A stretch of DNA of 64,000 nucleotides, from the NCBI RefSeq assembly GCF_900156265.1, contig NZ_FTNE01000017.1:1-64000 (forward strand), in the 5' to 3' direction. This document shows positions 1 through 9,600 of this stretch, in pieces. Each line of letters opens with the position of its first letter. Position 1 is the first letter of the stretch. The position numbers were made by a program, and so were the translations under genes. Below the pieces are notes generated by a model that worked only from the letters and a program-made list of their open reading frames with translations, was not told the origin of the DNA and made no database searches. This DNA is from Acidiphilium rubrum. Lineage in GTDB: Bacteria; Pseudomonadota; Alphaproteobacteria; Acetobacterales; Acetobacteraceae.

Positions 1-2
1 AG

Positions 3-236
3 CGCCGCGACCTGCTCGAGATCGTCGATGATCGCGACGGCAAGGGCGCCCTGCTGATCACCAGCCTGGTTCCCATCGGCCGCTGGCACGAAATCATCGG
101 CGACCCAACCCTCGGCGATGCCATCCTCGACCGCATCGTTCACCGCGCCCACCGCATCGAACTGAAAGGAGAAAGCCTTCGAAAACGCCAGACCCTCACC
201 CCTTCATCTGACGTGACGAACACCACCGAGAAATGA
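3..236 (+). CDS. istB: IS21-family helper ATPase IstB, C-terminal end (cut by window edge)
   Basis: The frame is open from the first bases and stops at TGA 234-236, giving the last 77 residues. It contains the typical IstB end: RRDLLEIVDDR, then GALLITSLVPIGRWHEIIGD and an AILDRIVHRAHRIEL segment (the sensor/lid part of the AAA+ ATPase). IstB is the DnaA-like ATPase that loads onto target DNA and stimulates the IstA transposase of IS21 elements. The Walker motifs and istA lie left of the window, so completeness is unknown. The right inverted repeat of the IS should lie between about 237 and 340, but I could not define it without the left end. Confidence 0.85.
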   Translation, partial: RRDLLEIVDDRDGKGALLITSLVPIGRWHEIIGDPTLGDAILDRIVHRAHRIELKGESLRKRQTLTPSSDVTNTTEK

Positions 237-353
237 CACCTGTTCAACCGTCAGTGGTATCCCACAACACCGCGTCATGCCGTTCCCCAAGCCCGCCTCA
301 GGCATGGTGAACATCATGATCGCGATCAACGGAATACGCAGGGTGCTGCCGGG

Positions 354-806
354 TTGTTTGGCGGCGCGCCCGCCGCTGATGCGCCACCGGCAGTGGATTT
401 GAAATCGCTGCATGCGAAGATCGGAGAACTCACGCTGGAGGTGGAGTTCTGCATCGAGGCGGTCGAGGAGGCGCTCGCCCGGTACGGCTGCCCGGAGATT
501 TTCAACACCGATCAGGGCAGTCAGTTCACCAGCGTGGCCTTCACTGGTCTGCTTTTGAAAAACGATATCGCGATCAGCATGGATGGCAAAGCGGCTTGGC
601 GTGACAACGTGTTTGTCGAGCGGATCTGGCGCTCGGTGAAATACGAGGAAGTGTATCTGCACGCCTATGCCAGCGTGGCGGAGGCGCGCGCCGGGCTCGG
701 CCGTTACCTGAATTTCTACAATGGCCGGCGCCCGCATTCGAGCCTTGGCGCCCGCACGCCCGATGCCGCCTTTTTCACCCAGGCGCCGCTGCTTGCGGCC
801 GCCTGA
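354..806 (+). pseudogene. IS3-family transposase remnant, orfA-orfB fused by internal deletion
   Basis: The 150-residue frame begins with the orfA end (SLHAKIGELTLE) and jumps directly into the C-terminal part of orfB (FCIEAVEEALARYG, NTDQGSQFTS, VERIWRSVKYEEVY, YNGRRPHSSLGARTPD). In intact IS3 transposases about 200 residues separate these, including the first catalytic Asp of the DDE triad. Here only the second Asp (NTDQGSQF) and the Glu (VERIWRS) remain, so it cannot catalyse transposition. Both sides of the junction would read ACGCTGGAG-like sequence, consistent with deletion between short direct repeats. Downstream sequence to about 955 (AACAAACCCGGCCACCTCT) looks like the right end of the IS. 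Confidence 0.85.
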
Positions 807-1189
807 AAATTCACGAACCGGGATCGGGGCGTCGCTCCAGTCGGGCTACGCTCTCCTTGCGCAACGCCCCGATCCCGGCATATGGACAATCAACCCGGCA
901 GAACTTTCACCTATAAAAAGCGAAACGGTGTTCAAACAAACCCGGCCACCTCTGGGCTCGGTGGCGTTGCTGGGGATGATGCTGGTGTGCACATGGGTAT
1001 GCACATTGAACGCGGATTGTGGCGAACGCAAGCTGACGGTGGCGAACGCAAACCCGGTCAGAAGGGAGGGAATTGCTCAGATTTTCGGTGCATACTGAAC
1101 TGTGGCGAACGGGGTCTTGGCGGGCCACGGACGATAGCGATGATCACTACGTTTACGCCATAGCCCTATGACGCTCCGCGCCAAGTCGA
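807..1189. other. Non-coding stretch: IS3 right end and scar sequence
   Basis: No credible gene. The first ~150 bases carry a GC-rich inverted pair (GGGATCGGGGCG / CGCCCCGATCCC, about 821-879) and then the presumed IS3 right end near 940-955. The remainder holds three copies of GTGGCGAACG. It separates the IS remnants from the end of the restriction operon. Confidence 0.6.
1019..1111 (+). repeat. Three direct copies of GTGGCGAACG
   Basis: GTGGCGAACGCAA occurs at 1019-1031 and 1039-1051 (exactly 20 bp apart), with a shorter copy GTGGCGAACGG at 1102-1112. The first two share 13 bp. They could be IS terminal repeats left by nested insertions, or binding sites; the sequence alone does not decide. 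Confidence 0.55.
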
Positions 1190-2716
1190 TCACGGGGTTC
1201 GCAGCGCCGTCGTGAGGGTTTCGACCGCGTCTATGGCCGCAACTACCTCGGCCTCATTGAGCGAGGTCGTGGGGTCGTGCGACAGCGGGTTGAGTATGCG
1301 GGCCTGGTGCGGGGTGATCGCCGCCAGAGCGTCGAGTTTCGGTTGATCTCCGGCGAACTTATTCTCAAGGCCGGTCTTGAGTTGTTCGAACGTGATTTTC
1401 TTCGGATCAGGCTTGTAAGGAAACGCAACCTTCTTGTCCTCGCACTGCTTGCGGAGCAACAACTCGCAGGCGGAGCGCGCGTAATTGGCGGCGGCGGGCA
1501 GATGCTTCTGAGCGATGAAATCGCGGGCCTGCTTGAGCGTGGCTTTAACGATGTCAGACGGAACGGGACGCAGATAGGGCGTGGCCTCGCCCGTCACCGC
1601 GACCATCTCGTACATCTCATGGCAGGTCCAGCGATCGGTTGGGATGGCGGCTCGGATCACTTCGAACCAATGGCGGTCGTGGGTGAGCAACACGATCTGC
1701 CAATCGGCGAAATGCTTATCCAATACGGCCAGGAGCGGCCGGCGATTCGCGTAGTCGAGGCCAACCAGCACATCGTCCAGCACCAACAGCTTGAGCGCCT
1801 GCGAGGGCGCCGAGGGAACGCAGGCAAGACGGCCGGCGAGATAGAAGGCCAGCGCCAAGGCTGAAAGCCGGGCTTCGTTCAGGAAGTGCTGCGGCTGCTG
1901 CGGGTAATATCCTCGAAACTCCAGCTTTGCGTACAGTTCCTTCGCCGCAAAACCGCGATCCTTTTTCAGCCGCGCATTGTTGTAGCGGACGGTTCCGCGC
2001 TCGAAGGCCTCGATCCTCATTTCGTGACGGCCGAGATCGGCAAGTAGGGTGTTGATGATCGGCAGCATGGCGTCGAGCGCTGCTTCCAGGCCGGCGTTGA
2101 ATGCCGCGCAGGCCGCCTCGACCTGGGTCATATAGTCGGTGTTCGAGCTATGGACGTGCGGCCTGGCGCGTTCGGTCTCCGTCCAACGCTCGGCGAGGGT
2201 CTTGCCGGATGTAGCGTCGGCGAAATCGGCGAGCAGGGTTTCGATGGCGAGGTCGAACAGGTTCGGACGGTGCTGACCATGGAAGGCGTTGGTTTCCAGG
2301 AGCGCGTGATAGTCGAGGAAGGAACTGCGCAACGCCGCCAGCGCGACGCGCGGGTCCGCCGTCGGGAGGCCAGGATGCCGCGTCTCCGTCCATTCGAGCG
2401 ACGGCTTGCCATCATTGAAGGTGACGGTAACGCGCGGCGTCAGAAGCGGGTCGAGCGCGTGGACATGGGCATTGCTCTTCAAAGCGTCCCGGCGCGGACG
2501 CCGGGCGAACAGGTCGCGGAGCGCCTTGTATATGGAAGATTTGCCAGCGCCGTTCTCGCCGTAGACGATCAGGTTGCGGCCATTAACCGGAATTTCCATC
2601 GCGACGCTGAACGCGCGATATGCGCGCACCAGCAGGCTTTCGATTCTGAGCGGCAGCGAAGGCGGCGAGTCTAACGCCGTCTCTAAAGTAACCTGTTCCC
2701 CACCCTCATTCGCCAT
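1190..2716 (-). CDS. SMC/RecF-like AAA ATPase of the putative restriction operon
   Basis: This is a 508-residue ABC-type ATPase of the kind found in anti-phage operons. Visible motifs: Walker A YGENGAGKSSI near residue 50, a signature-like LNEARLSALALAFYLA near 277, Walker B KLLVLDDVLVGLD near 312 and an LLTHDRHWF H-loop near 345. There is no long coiled coil, so it is closer to RecF/RloC-like proteins than to true SMC. The last ~100 residues (AANYARSACELLLRKQC onward) look like a helical, HEPN-like domain, but no RxxxxH motif is obvious. I chose ATG 2714-2716 because it lies one base after the TGA that closes the methyltransferase frame (translational coupling); an upstream in-frame extension to 2851 would overlap that gene. 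Confident as an ATPase, uncertain about its role. Confidence 0.8.
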   Translation of the reverse strand: MANEGGEQVTLETALDSPPSLPLRIESLLVRAYRAFSVAMEIPVNGRNLIVYGENGAGKSSIYKALRDLFARRPRRDALKSNAHVHALDPLLTPRVTVTFNDGKPSLEWTETRHPGLPTADPRVALAALRSSFLDYHALLETNAFHGQHRPNLFDLAIETLLADFADATSGKTLAERWTETERARPHVHSSNTDYMTQVEAACAAFNAGLEAALDAMLPIINTLLADLGRHEMRIEAFERGTVRYNNARLKKDRGFAAKELYAKLEFRGYYPQQPQHFLNEARLSALALAFYLAGRLACVPSAPSQALKLLVLDDVLVGLDYANRRPLLAVLDKHFADWQIVLLTHDRHWFEVIRAAIPTDRWTCHEMYEMVAVTGEATPYLRPVPSDIVKATLKQARDFIAQKHLPAAANYARSACELLLRKQCEDKKVAFPYKPDPKKITFEQLKTGLENKFAGDQPKLDALAAITPHQARILNPLSHDPTTSLNEAEVVAAIDAVETLTTALRTP

Positions 2717-2717
2717 T

Positions 2718-3179
2718 TCAAGTTCGACCCTCGATGATCCTAACCGCGTCGATGGATTGCAGGTCGAAGAGGGTGGCGTAGAGGGGGTGGGCGGGGTCGG
2801 CGAGGCAGCGGGACCAGTCTTCGGCGGCGCGGGCGAGCGCAGGGCCTTCAAGGGTGGTGAGGTTCATCAGCCCGGCCTCGCGCGCGGCGGCGAACGGGTG
2901 CAGATTGCGCGCGTGCAGTTCGTCGGCGAAAAACAGCTCGTAGACGAAGGCGTTGATGAGGGCTTCGAGGCGGGGACGGTCGGCCCCGGAGTGTAGCGAC
3001 TTTGCCAAAGTGTTAACCGCAGTCTTTTGCTCGTCCGAAGCATCCGGGACTGGGAATTTTTCTAGGGGAGCTGGTTGAACTTCGTAGAATCCACCCTGCT
3101 TGCTCGCAAAAACCTTTCGGCAAATGTAATTGCTTACAGACGAGTTTAGAACTGCCGAATGATAAAAAGAATTATCGGA
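2718..3179 (-). pseudogene. Detached C-terminal part of the type IIG-like methyltransferase (after in-frame TAA)
   Basis: The codons immediately after the TAA at 3180-3182 stay open in the same frame to TGA 2718-2720. They read SDNSFYHSAVLNSSVSNY, then KVFASKQGGFYEVQPAP, LEKFPVPDASDEQ and a helical tail (LEALINAFVYELFFADELH). LNS, the aromatic-rich QGGFYEVQP and the KFPVP segment are what is expected at the end of Eco57I/TaqI-like target-recognition domains. It is thus the missing end of the upstream gene, not a separate gene. A TTG at 3006-3008 could in theory restart translation but would give only ~96 residues. Confidence 0.85.
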
Positions 3180-6100
3180 TTACAAAAAGTAACTCGTATT
3201 GGCGAGAACGAAGCCCTCAGTGTCGACGGAAAATGTTGGCTCGCTAGATATTTTTGTAGAAATTATCTTAGGTAGGGAAAAGTCATCCCAGTACTTACAG
3301 GACCGAAGCTCCCAATAATATCGACCCTGATCGTCGCGGTCGATGAGCCGCTGCCGCATGATTCCCGCCGTGAACCGTTCAAAGATAGCGGGCCAAGTTT
3401 TCCTGAAGCGCTCCTCCGCCTCGCGGTCAGCCATGCCGGACCACGGATGTTCAACATTAGCCGAGGATTCCAACTTAATTAGCCAATTACCGGATGAATC
3501 CACGTGCCAGCGCTTGACCTCTCGCCCGCCAAGGTACGGAACGATGATGCGATCCGAAGCGGGATGCTTTGCCACAAGCTCCGCTCTTTCCTCGCTATTA
3601 AGCACGAAAGCATCGTTTAGTCCGGTCGTGATTCCCCGTGACACACGCCCATCCACCAAACTCAGGAGAGGGCGACCGACTGCCTGTACTCGTTCCAAAA
3701 GACCGCGTTGCGCCTGTGGTTCAATTTGCCATCCCGAAGAGGCTAGGGCCTGTTGAGGTAAAGCGAACGCCTCGTCAGCGAACCGCTCGGGGAAGCGCTT
3801 GACCGATTCCTTTGGTTCTTCTCCGTCAATCGGTGTCCAATTCAGTGCCTGGATAAGATCATTCGGACCGGGCTGACCCGGCAAAGGCTTGCGAGTGGCG
3901 ACCAGTATGGTCGGGTAAGCAATCGCTTCAAACACGGGTGCATCGTCAAATTCGACGATCTTCAAGATACGAGCGTTGGTGGTGAGCCACTCCCGAAGGC
4001 CCTTGCCGTAAGGCAGCCGATACCATTTATTCGAAGTGACGAAGGCCAGCGCGCCCGCTGGCTTCAGGAGCCGCAGCGCGCGCTCGTAGAAATAGATATA
4101 GATGTCGGCCGTGCCGGCGAAGGTCTTATAGTCCGTTTTGAGTTGCGCCTTGGCGATCACCGGCTTGTCGTTGACGCGGAAGCTTTCGATCTTTTCCTGC
4201 CGGATATAGGGCGGATTGGCGAAGGCGATGTCGAACCAGCCTTCATCGGCCGAGGCGTCGAGCCCAAACATCCATTCGCCATCGAAGAAGGGCGCGAAAG
4301 CGTTGGGATCGAACGGGTCCCACGCTGCAAGCTTCCTGGCGTCATCTCCGGCGAAGGCATGGTCGTGCATAACCTCGTCGGCGATTTCCGCGCGCAGCAG
4401 CTTGATCCTGCGCTGCTCCCGCCGTTTTGCGGCGCTATTCGCGGCGGCAAAGAAGGCGCGATTTGCTTCGCGCAGCGCCCGCTGCTTCCTGAGCAAGTCC
4501 TTGCTGACCAGCCCCGCCTGGCCACGACGGTGCAGCGGCGTCAGCGTATTGGCGGCGACAAATTTTGCTTCGAGGTTCGGCAATGGTGTGATTCCGCGAT
4601 TGGGACGGCCCGGATTTTCCTTCTGCTCGACCGCCAGGCTGATGAAGCAGCGTAGCTTGGCGATTTGTACAGCGATCGGTTGAATATCCACGCCGTGCAG
4701 GCAACGGTCGATCAGGAACAGCTTACGGGTATAGTCGGGATAGTGGCCGCTTTCGAACTTGGCGTCGAATTCACCGAGCGCTTCCTGGGCCTTCTCGATC
4801 TCAGCGGCGCGCTCAGTGGCGGCGGGAATGGCATCGGCCTCGGCGAGCCGGCGTTCGTAATAGAGTCGGTTGCGCGCCTTCCACTTTTCCCCGCCGGGAT
4901 CCAGCACGTCGAGCATGTGAACCAGTTTCTGCAACAGGCCGAGCGGGAAGGCGCCTGATCCTACGGCGGGGTCAATCGCTTTGCAGCTCTCGATGGCGGC
5001 GATCAGGGCATCCACCTGGGCAGGGCTGAAATCGTGCGAACGGCTGGCGAAGCTGAGCAGGGCACGGAGGCGGGTTTCGTCTCCGCCATCGGACTCCAAT
5101 CCCAATTCGCTCGGCAGTTTCGGCAGCAGCCAGGCGACCAGCGCCTCATCGACCATGAAATCGACGACCTCGCGCGGCGTGTAAAAGCTGCCTGACTTGT
5201 TGCGAGCGGTGGTCTTGGTGTCCTCGTTGTAGGAAGCGAGCAGGTTCTCGAACACCTTGCCCAGCAGTTCGGGATCAAGCGCGGCCTCTTCCTCCAGAGG
5301 CGTGTTTTCTTCGACCGTGAATTTATAGCGCTCGAACAGGTCGATCAGGCCGGGTACGTCGCGCGGCGACTTGGCCTTCTCGAACCAGCCGGACAGATCG
5401 ACACCCTTCGCGCCCCCGAAGAACAGGGCGTTGGGTAGCCGCGGCTGCTTGTCTGACTGATCGGAAAAACCGTCGATGCGCAAGATCAGCCGTTGCCGCT
5501 CCCGCTCGGCATCGCCCGCGCGTGGATCGTCGCTGGCGACCTCGGTATCCAGGCATTCGAACAAGCCACCGTTGAGAAATGGCACGTTGGCAAAGGCTTC
5601 CAACGCCTTGTCCGGTTCGGTGAACTGGGCGGCGTGACGATAAACATGGTGGCCGAGGTAATCCTTCGATTGCCCGGCATCGTCTTGCCGCCAACGCCGT
5701 TCGGGCATTTCGGTGTTGAGGGTGGCAAAGAACAGGTTCTGGAGGATGGAAAGATAATAGCCGTGACCGCTGGGCGTCGCAGACGGCGGCTCCTTCAGCA
5801 GCTTCGCCAGCGAAGGTCCATCGAACAGCGCCTCGGGGACGAGGCCCTTTTCCTTGATGAACCAGACGAACATTAGCCGCGTGAGCAGGCGTATCAGTGC
5901 GATTTCTTTCGCGCCCGCGCCATTGCCTTGTCCCTTGGAGAAGGCGAGCGGCGCGCTGGTGCTGGCCCAGGCGAACCAGTCGGCCAGTTCCTCATAGAAG
6001 CGCTTGTTGAGTTCGGCGGCCGACAGCGTCTCCAGCCACAGATCATAGAGCGCTCGGAAATCCGATGGAGCCTTGCGCCCGGCGAGTGCGGCGAGAGACA

Positions 6101-6671
6101 GGTCTGCCAGGATTTCCACATGGGCGCGGTGGGGCCTGGCAAGGTTGATGTCCTTGATCAGGCTGATCCGCCCGCCGACCACGTCGCGCGAGGCGTCGCG
6201 CCGGTTGGCGCGGCGGTCAATCACCGTCAGCGTCGCTTGCCCGTCATGGCGGAACAACACGATCGCGGGCATGGCGAACCCGCGATTGAGGGCACGCACA
6301 ATCGCCACTAGTTGCCGGCGCGACCAACCGCCGTCGTCGAGGTCGATCGCGAGGAAAACGAAAGAATCGATCGCGCCCCGCTGGAAAGCCTCGCCGGTCG
6401 CCGGATCGCCGCCGCGCGACAGGGCGGGCAGTTCGTCGCCTGTGAGCTGGAACAGGAAATGTACCGCACGCCAGCGGCCCGTCTCGAAACGCGCCGCATC
6501 CATGCCCAGTGCAGCAAGAAACTGGGCGGGCGTGGCGGGAGCGTCCAGCGTCTTGGGGCTGCGATAGCCCATGACATCGAGCAGCGTCCGACCCGCGCCC
6601 GCGAGGTTCTCGCCGGCAAGCCCCGAAACCGCGTCGCGGATCGCAGCTAGACGTTCTGCGGCGTGGCTCAT
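3180..6671 (-). CDS. Eco57I-like type IIG restriction-modification methyltransferase, truncated by in-frame TAA
   Basis: This 1163-residue protein belongs to the Eco57I/PglX class: a single large polypeptide that methylates adenine and, in type IIG enzymes, may also cleave DNA. The methyltransferase core shows GSFYTPREVVDFMV near residue 494, the SAM-binding DPAVGSGAF near 565 and the catalytic NPPY (FANPPYIRQEKIES) near 818. A target-recognition region follows (LVDGRVSRGITTGLNDAFVL, IIVPYLGGREVKRW). The frame stops at TAA 3180-3182 right after ANTSYFL, while the same frame continues for another 153 codons to 2718, so the intact gene would encode about 1316 residues. The start ATG 6669-6671 overlaps the helicase stop (ATGA). 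The segment from about 3010 to 3560 is clearly richer in A/T than the rest, suggesting exchange of the recognition domain. No PD-(D/E)xK nuclease was identified with confidence. Confidence 0.88.
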   Translation of the reverse strand: MSHAAERLAAIRDAVSGLAGENLAGAGRTLLDVMGYRSPKTLDAPATPAQFLAALGMDAARFETGRWRAVHFLFQLTGDELPALSRGGDPATGEAFQRGAIDSFVFLAIDLDDGGWSRRQLVAIVRALNRGFAMPAIVLFRHDGQATLTVIDRRANRRDASRDVVGGRISLIKDINLARPHRAHVEILADLSLAALAGRKAPSDFRALYDLWLETLSAAELNKRFYEELADWFAWASTSAPLAFSKGQGNGAGAKEIALIRLLTRLMFVWFIKEKGLVPEALFDGPSLAKLLKEPPSATPSGHGYYLSILQNLFFATLNTEMPERRWRQDDAGQSKDYLGHHVYRHAAQFTEPDKALEAFANVPFLNGGLFECLDTEVASDDPRAGDAERERQRLILRIDGFSDQSDKQPRLPNALFFGGAKGVDLSGWFEKAKSPRDVPGLIDLFERYKFTVEENTPLEEEAALDPELLGKVFENLLASYNEDTKTTARNKSGSFYTPREVVDFMVDEALVAWLLPKLPSELGLESDGGDETRLRALLSFASRSHDFSPAQVDALIAAIESCKAIDPAVGSGAFPLGLLQKLVHMLDVLDPGGEKWKARNRLYYERRLAEADAIPAATERAAEIEKAQEALGEFDAKFESGHYPDYTRKLFLIDRCLHGVDIQPIAVQIAKLRCFISLAVEQKENPGRPNRGITPLPNLEAKFVAANTLTPLHRRGQAGLVSKDLLRKQRALREANRAFFAAANSAAKRREQRRIKLLRAEIADEVMHDHAFAGDDARKLAAWDPFDPNAFAPFFDGEWMFGLDASADEGWFDIAFANPPYIRQEKIESFRVNDKPVIAKAQLKTDYKTFAGTADIYIYFYERALRLLKPAGALAFVTSNKWYRLPYGKGLREWLTTNARILKIVEFDDAPVFEAIAYPTILVATRKPLPGQPGPNDLIQALNWTPIDGEEPKESVKRFPERFADEAFALPQQALASSGWQIEPQAQRGLLERVQAVGRPLLSLVDGRVSRGITTGLNDAFVLNSEERAELVAKHPASDRIIVPYLGGREVKRWHVDSSGNWLIKLESSANVEHPWSGMADREAEERFRKTWPAIFERFTAGIMRQRLIDRDDQGRYYWELRSCKYWDDFSLPKIISTKISSEPTFSVDTEGFVLANTSYFL

Positions 6672-9600
6672 GCCGCCGCCGTCGCCGGCCTGACGATGAG
6701 CCAGGTAATGAGGTCGTAGTCCAGGCTGGCGCGCGCCTGTGCTATCCCGTCGGGCACCCGTGCGCCGCGCGAGCCCGTCAACGCCGCCAATGTGCGGGTC
6801 GCGGAGGTCTCGCCGATGGAGGCCACTGCCGCGCGGATCAACCCGTCATACCGCTCCATCTTCTCGCCGTGGACCGTCTCGTCGTCAAAGTCATTGCACA
6901 GCACCTCGAATGGCTCATCATGCCCAAGGCAGAGCACGCGATAGGCTTCCAGGATCGGCTTAGGTTGACCGAAGCCGAGGCGCACTGAACCGTCATCCTT
7001 CACATAGACGAGATAATATGGATCGAGCGGGTTGATCTTCGCCTGCTCCGTGCTCGGCTCGGGCGGGCGGCGCCTCAGACAGAAAATCACGCCGGGATCG
7101 AGGAGGGCGCCGTCGACATCATTTGGGACAATCGCGTGCAGCCCCAGCGGCGCGTCGCGCAACGCCTGCTCGTTCGTGCGCGCAAAGCCGAGCAGGTCCG
7201 CTCGGAAGTCGTCGAGCGCGAAATCGGCGAGCGTCACACCTCCCCCCGCTTCTTCTAGGTCGAACAGTTCGTCCTTCAGACGGAGCAGTTGCTCGTCGCG
7301 CCAGCGCGCGTCGCCATCGGCCTCGGCCCGCGCATTGAGTAGATCGTCGTCGCCCGTGGCCGAGAGATCGACCAGCGCCATGCGGGCCTCCACTCGATCC
7401 TTGAGGCGCAAATATCTATTCAGGTCTTCGGTCGGCCAGAAATTGACCATACGGATTGTGGCGTTGCGGCTGCCGATCCGGTCGATCCGCCCGAAGCGCT
7501 GGATAAGGCGCACGGGGTTCCAGTGAATGTCCACATTCACCAACAAGTCGGCATCCTGGAGATTCTGGCCTTCCGAGATGCAGTCGGTGGCGATCAGCAG
7601 GTCGATTTCGCCGCCGGTCTCGGCGCCGCGCATCAAGGCACGGCGTTTGGCGCGCGGCGCGAAATTGACCAGCACGTCCTGAAAGCGCGCCGGGCCAAAA
7701 GTCGCCTTGCAGCCGTCGCCCGTCACCAGTGCCGCTTGCAGCCCGCATTCGCGCGCAAGGGGACGCAACTCTTCGTAGAGATAGCGGGCCGTGTCGGTGA
7801 AGGCTGTGAACAGGATGATCTTGCGGTTGGCCTCGCCATCTCGGTTGGTCGTGGGCTTATCCGCCTTGGCGCGGATGATCTCCTTAAGCCGCGCCAGCTT
7901 GGCGTCCCGATCGGGCGTAACCTTGCGCGCTTCGGAGGCCAGCGCGGCGATCCGGTCGCGATCGCGCGTCAACGCCGCCTTCCACGCCGCCCTATCGATG
8001 TGGGCGAGGTTGTATTTCAGCGCGCCGCCGACCTCGAAGGCTTCTTCCAATTCGTCATCCAACTCGATCTCATCTGGCGGCGGCGTGTCGATGGCCGCCG
8101 TCGCTTCGAAGCTGTCGAGATCGCCAAGCCGCTGGTCGATGCGAGCGATCATACGATCCATCGTCAGGCGGAAAGAGCTAACCGAGCTTTCCAGGCGCTT
8201 GAGGAAGCCGATCTTCATCATAGCGATGAGGTATTTTTCGCGATTGGCCTGGTCGAAATTCCCTCCCTTATCATAGTGGGCGCGATACTCGGGAAGCACG
8301 AAGGTCAACGGGCCGTAGAGTGCCAGCTCTAGCTTGCCGATTGCGGCATCTACGTCCTCGAAAGCCGGAAAGCCGCCCTGGCTGTCGATGTTGGCGAATA
8401 TGGATTCGGGTGCGGCCCGTTTCGGAAACCCGCCGATCTTTTCCATCGAAGCGGCGTAATGGCGTTCGACGTGTTTGCGCGAACGCGCGATGGTGACGCC
8501 GTCGAGCAGGCCGAACAGCGCAGGCGGCAACTTGTTCAGCAACTCGCCGGCATCACGGCTGCCGCTTTTCGCCCAGTCGGCAAAGCGTCGTCGTGCCCCG
8601 CCGATCAGTGTGCCCAGGTTGGGCACGCCCAGGTCGATGAATCCATCTCCCCTGTCGGCAGAAATCAGGTCGAGTTGCGCTTTGAGGTCGCTTAGATCGT
8701 TGTTCACCGGCGTAGCCGAGAGCAGCAGAACCTTGGTCGGCAGGCCGGCCTTGATGACCTCGTCCATTAGCCGCTCGTAGCGGCTGCGGCGCCCGCCAGC
8801 GGTCTTGTTGCGCGATGCGCTTCGGAAATTATGGGACTCGTCGATAACGACGAGATCGTAGTTGCCCCATTCTATCCGCGCGAGGTCAATGTCGCCGACC
8901 TTGCCCTTCTCACGCGAAAGATCGGTATGAGACAGGACGGTATAGCCGAACCTGTCTTCGCGCAGCGGGTTCATCTCGCTGTTGTTGGTGGCGAGGTAGT
9001 CGGTCCAGTTCTCGCGCAGCTTCTTTGGACACAGCACGAGCACGTTCTTGTTGCGCTTCTCGAACCACTTGATGACCGCCAGAGCGGTGAAGGTTTTGCC
9101 CAAACCGACGCTGTCAGCGAGGATGCAGCCGCCATGTTTTCCGATCTTGCCAAGCACAGCGCGGAGGCCGTCACGCTGGAAATCGAACAAAGCGCGCCAG
9201 ATCGCAGTCTGCTCGAACGCGGTCTGTTGGATCAGCGCATCCTCCGCCGCCTGGTCGGTCAGGAAGTCGCCGAACAGGTGAAGCAGCGTCTTGAAATAGA
9301 CGAACTCGGGAGCGGCGTGGGCATAGCTAGCTTGGAGCGCGCGCAGCACTTCGTCGCGCACGTCTTCGGTCAGGCTGGTGTCGCTCCATAGCTCGTCGAA
9401 CCAGGCCAGAAGGTCCTCCCGGTCGCGATCACTATCGACAATCAGATTGAGTTCGATGTTCGGCGAATCACCCAGTCCGAGCCCGTTGATCGTGAAGTTC
9501 GAACTGCCGAGCACGGCGTGTGGGCGGCGTCCGTCGTCGATATGGATCAGCTTTCCGTGCAACAGGCCGGAGCGCTTGACCGACCGTATTTCGACGCGAT

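Noticed and set aside
882-1163. 93-codon frame after the IS3 remnant
   Set aside because: Starts in IS end sequence, runs across the GTGGCGAACG repeats, no ribosome-binding site or protein-like composition.
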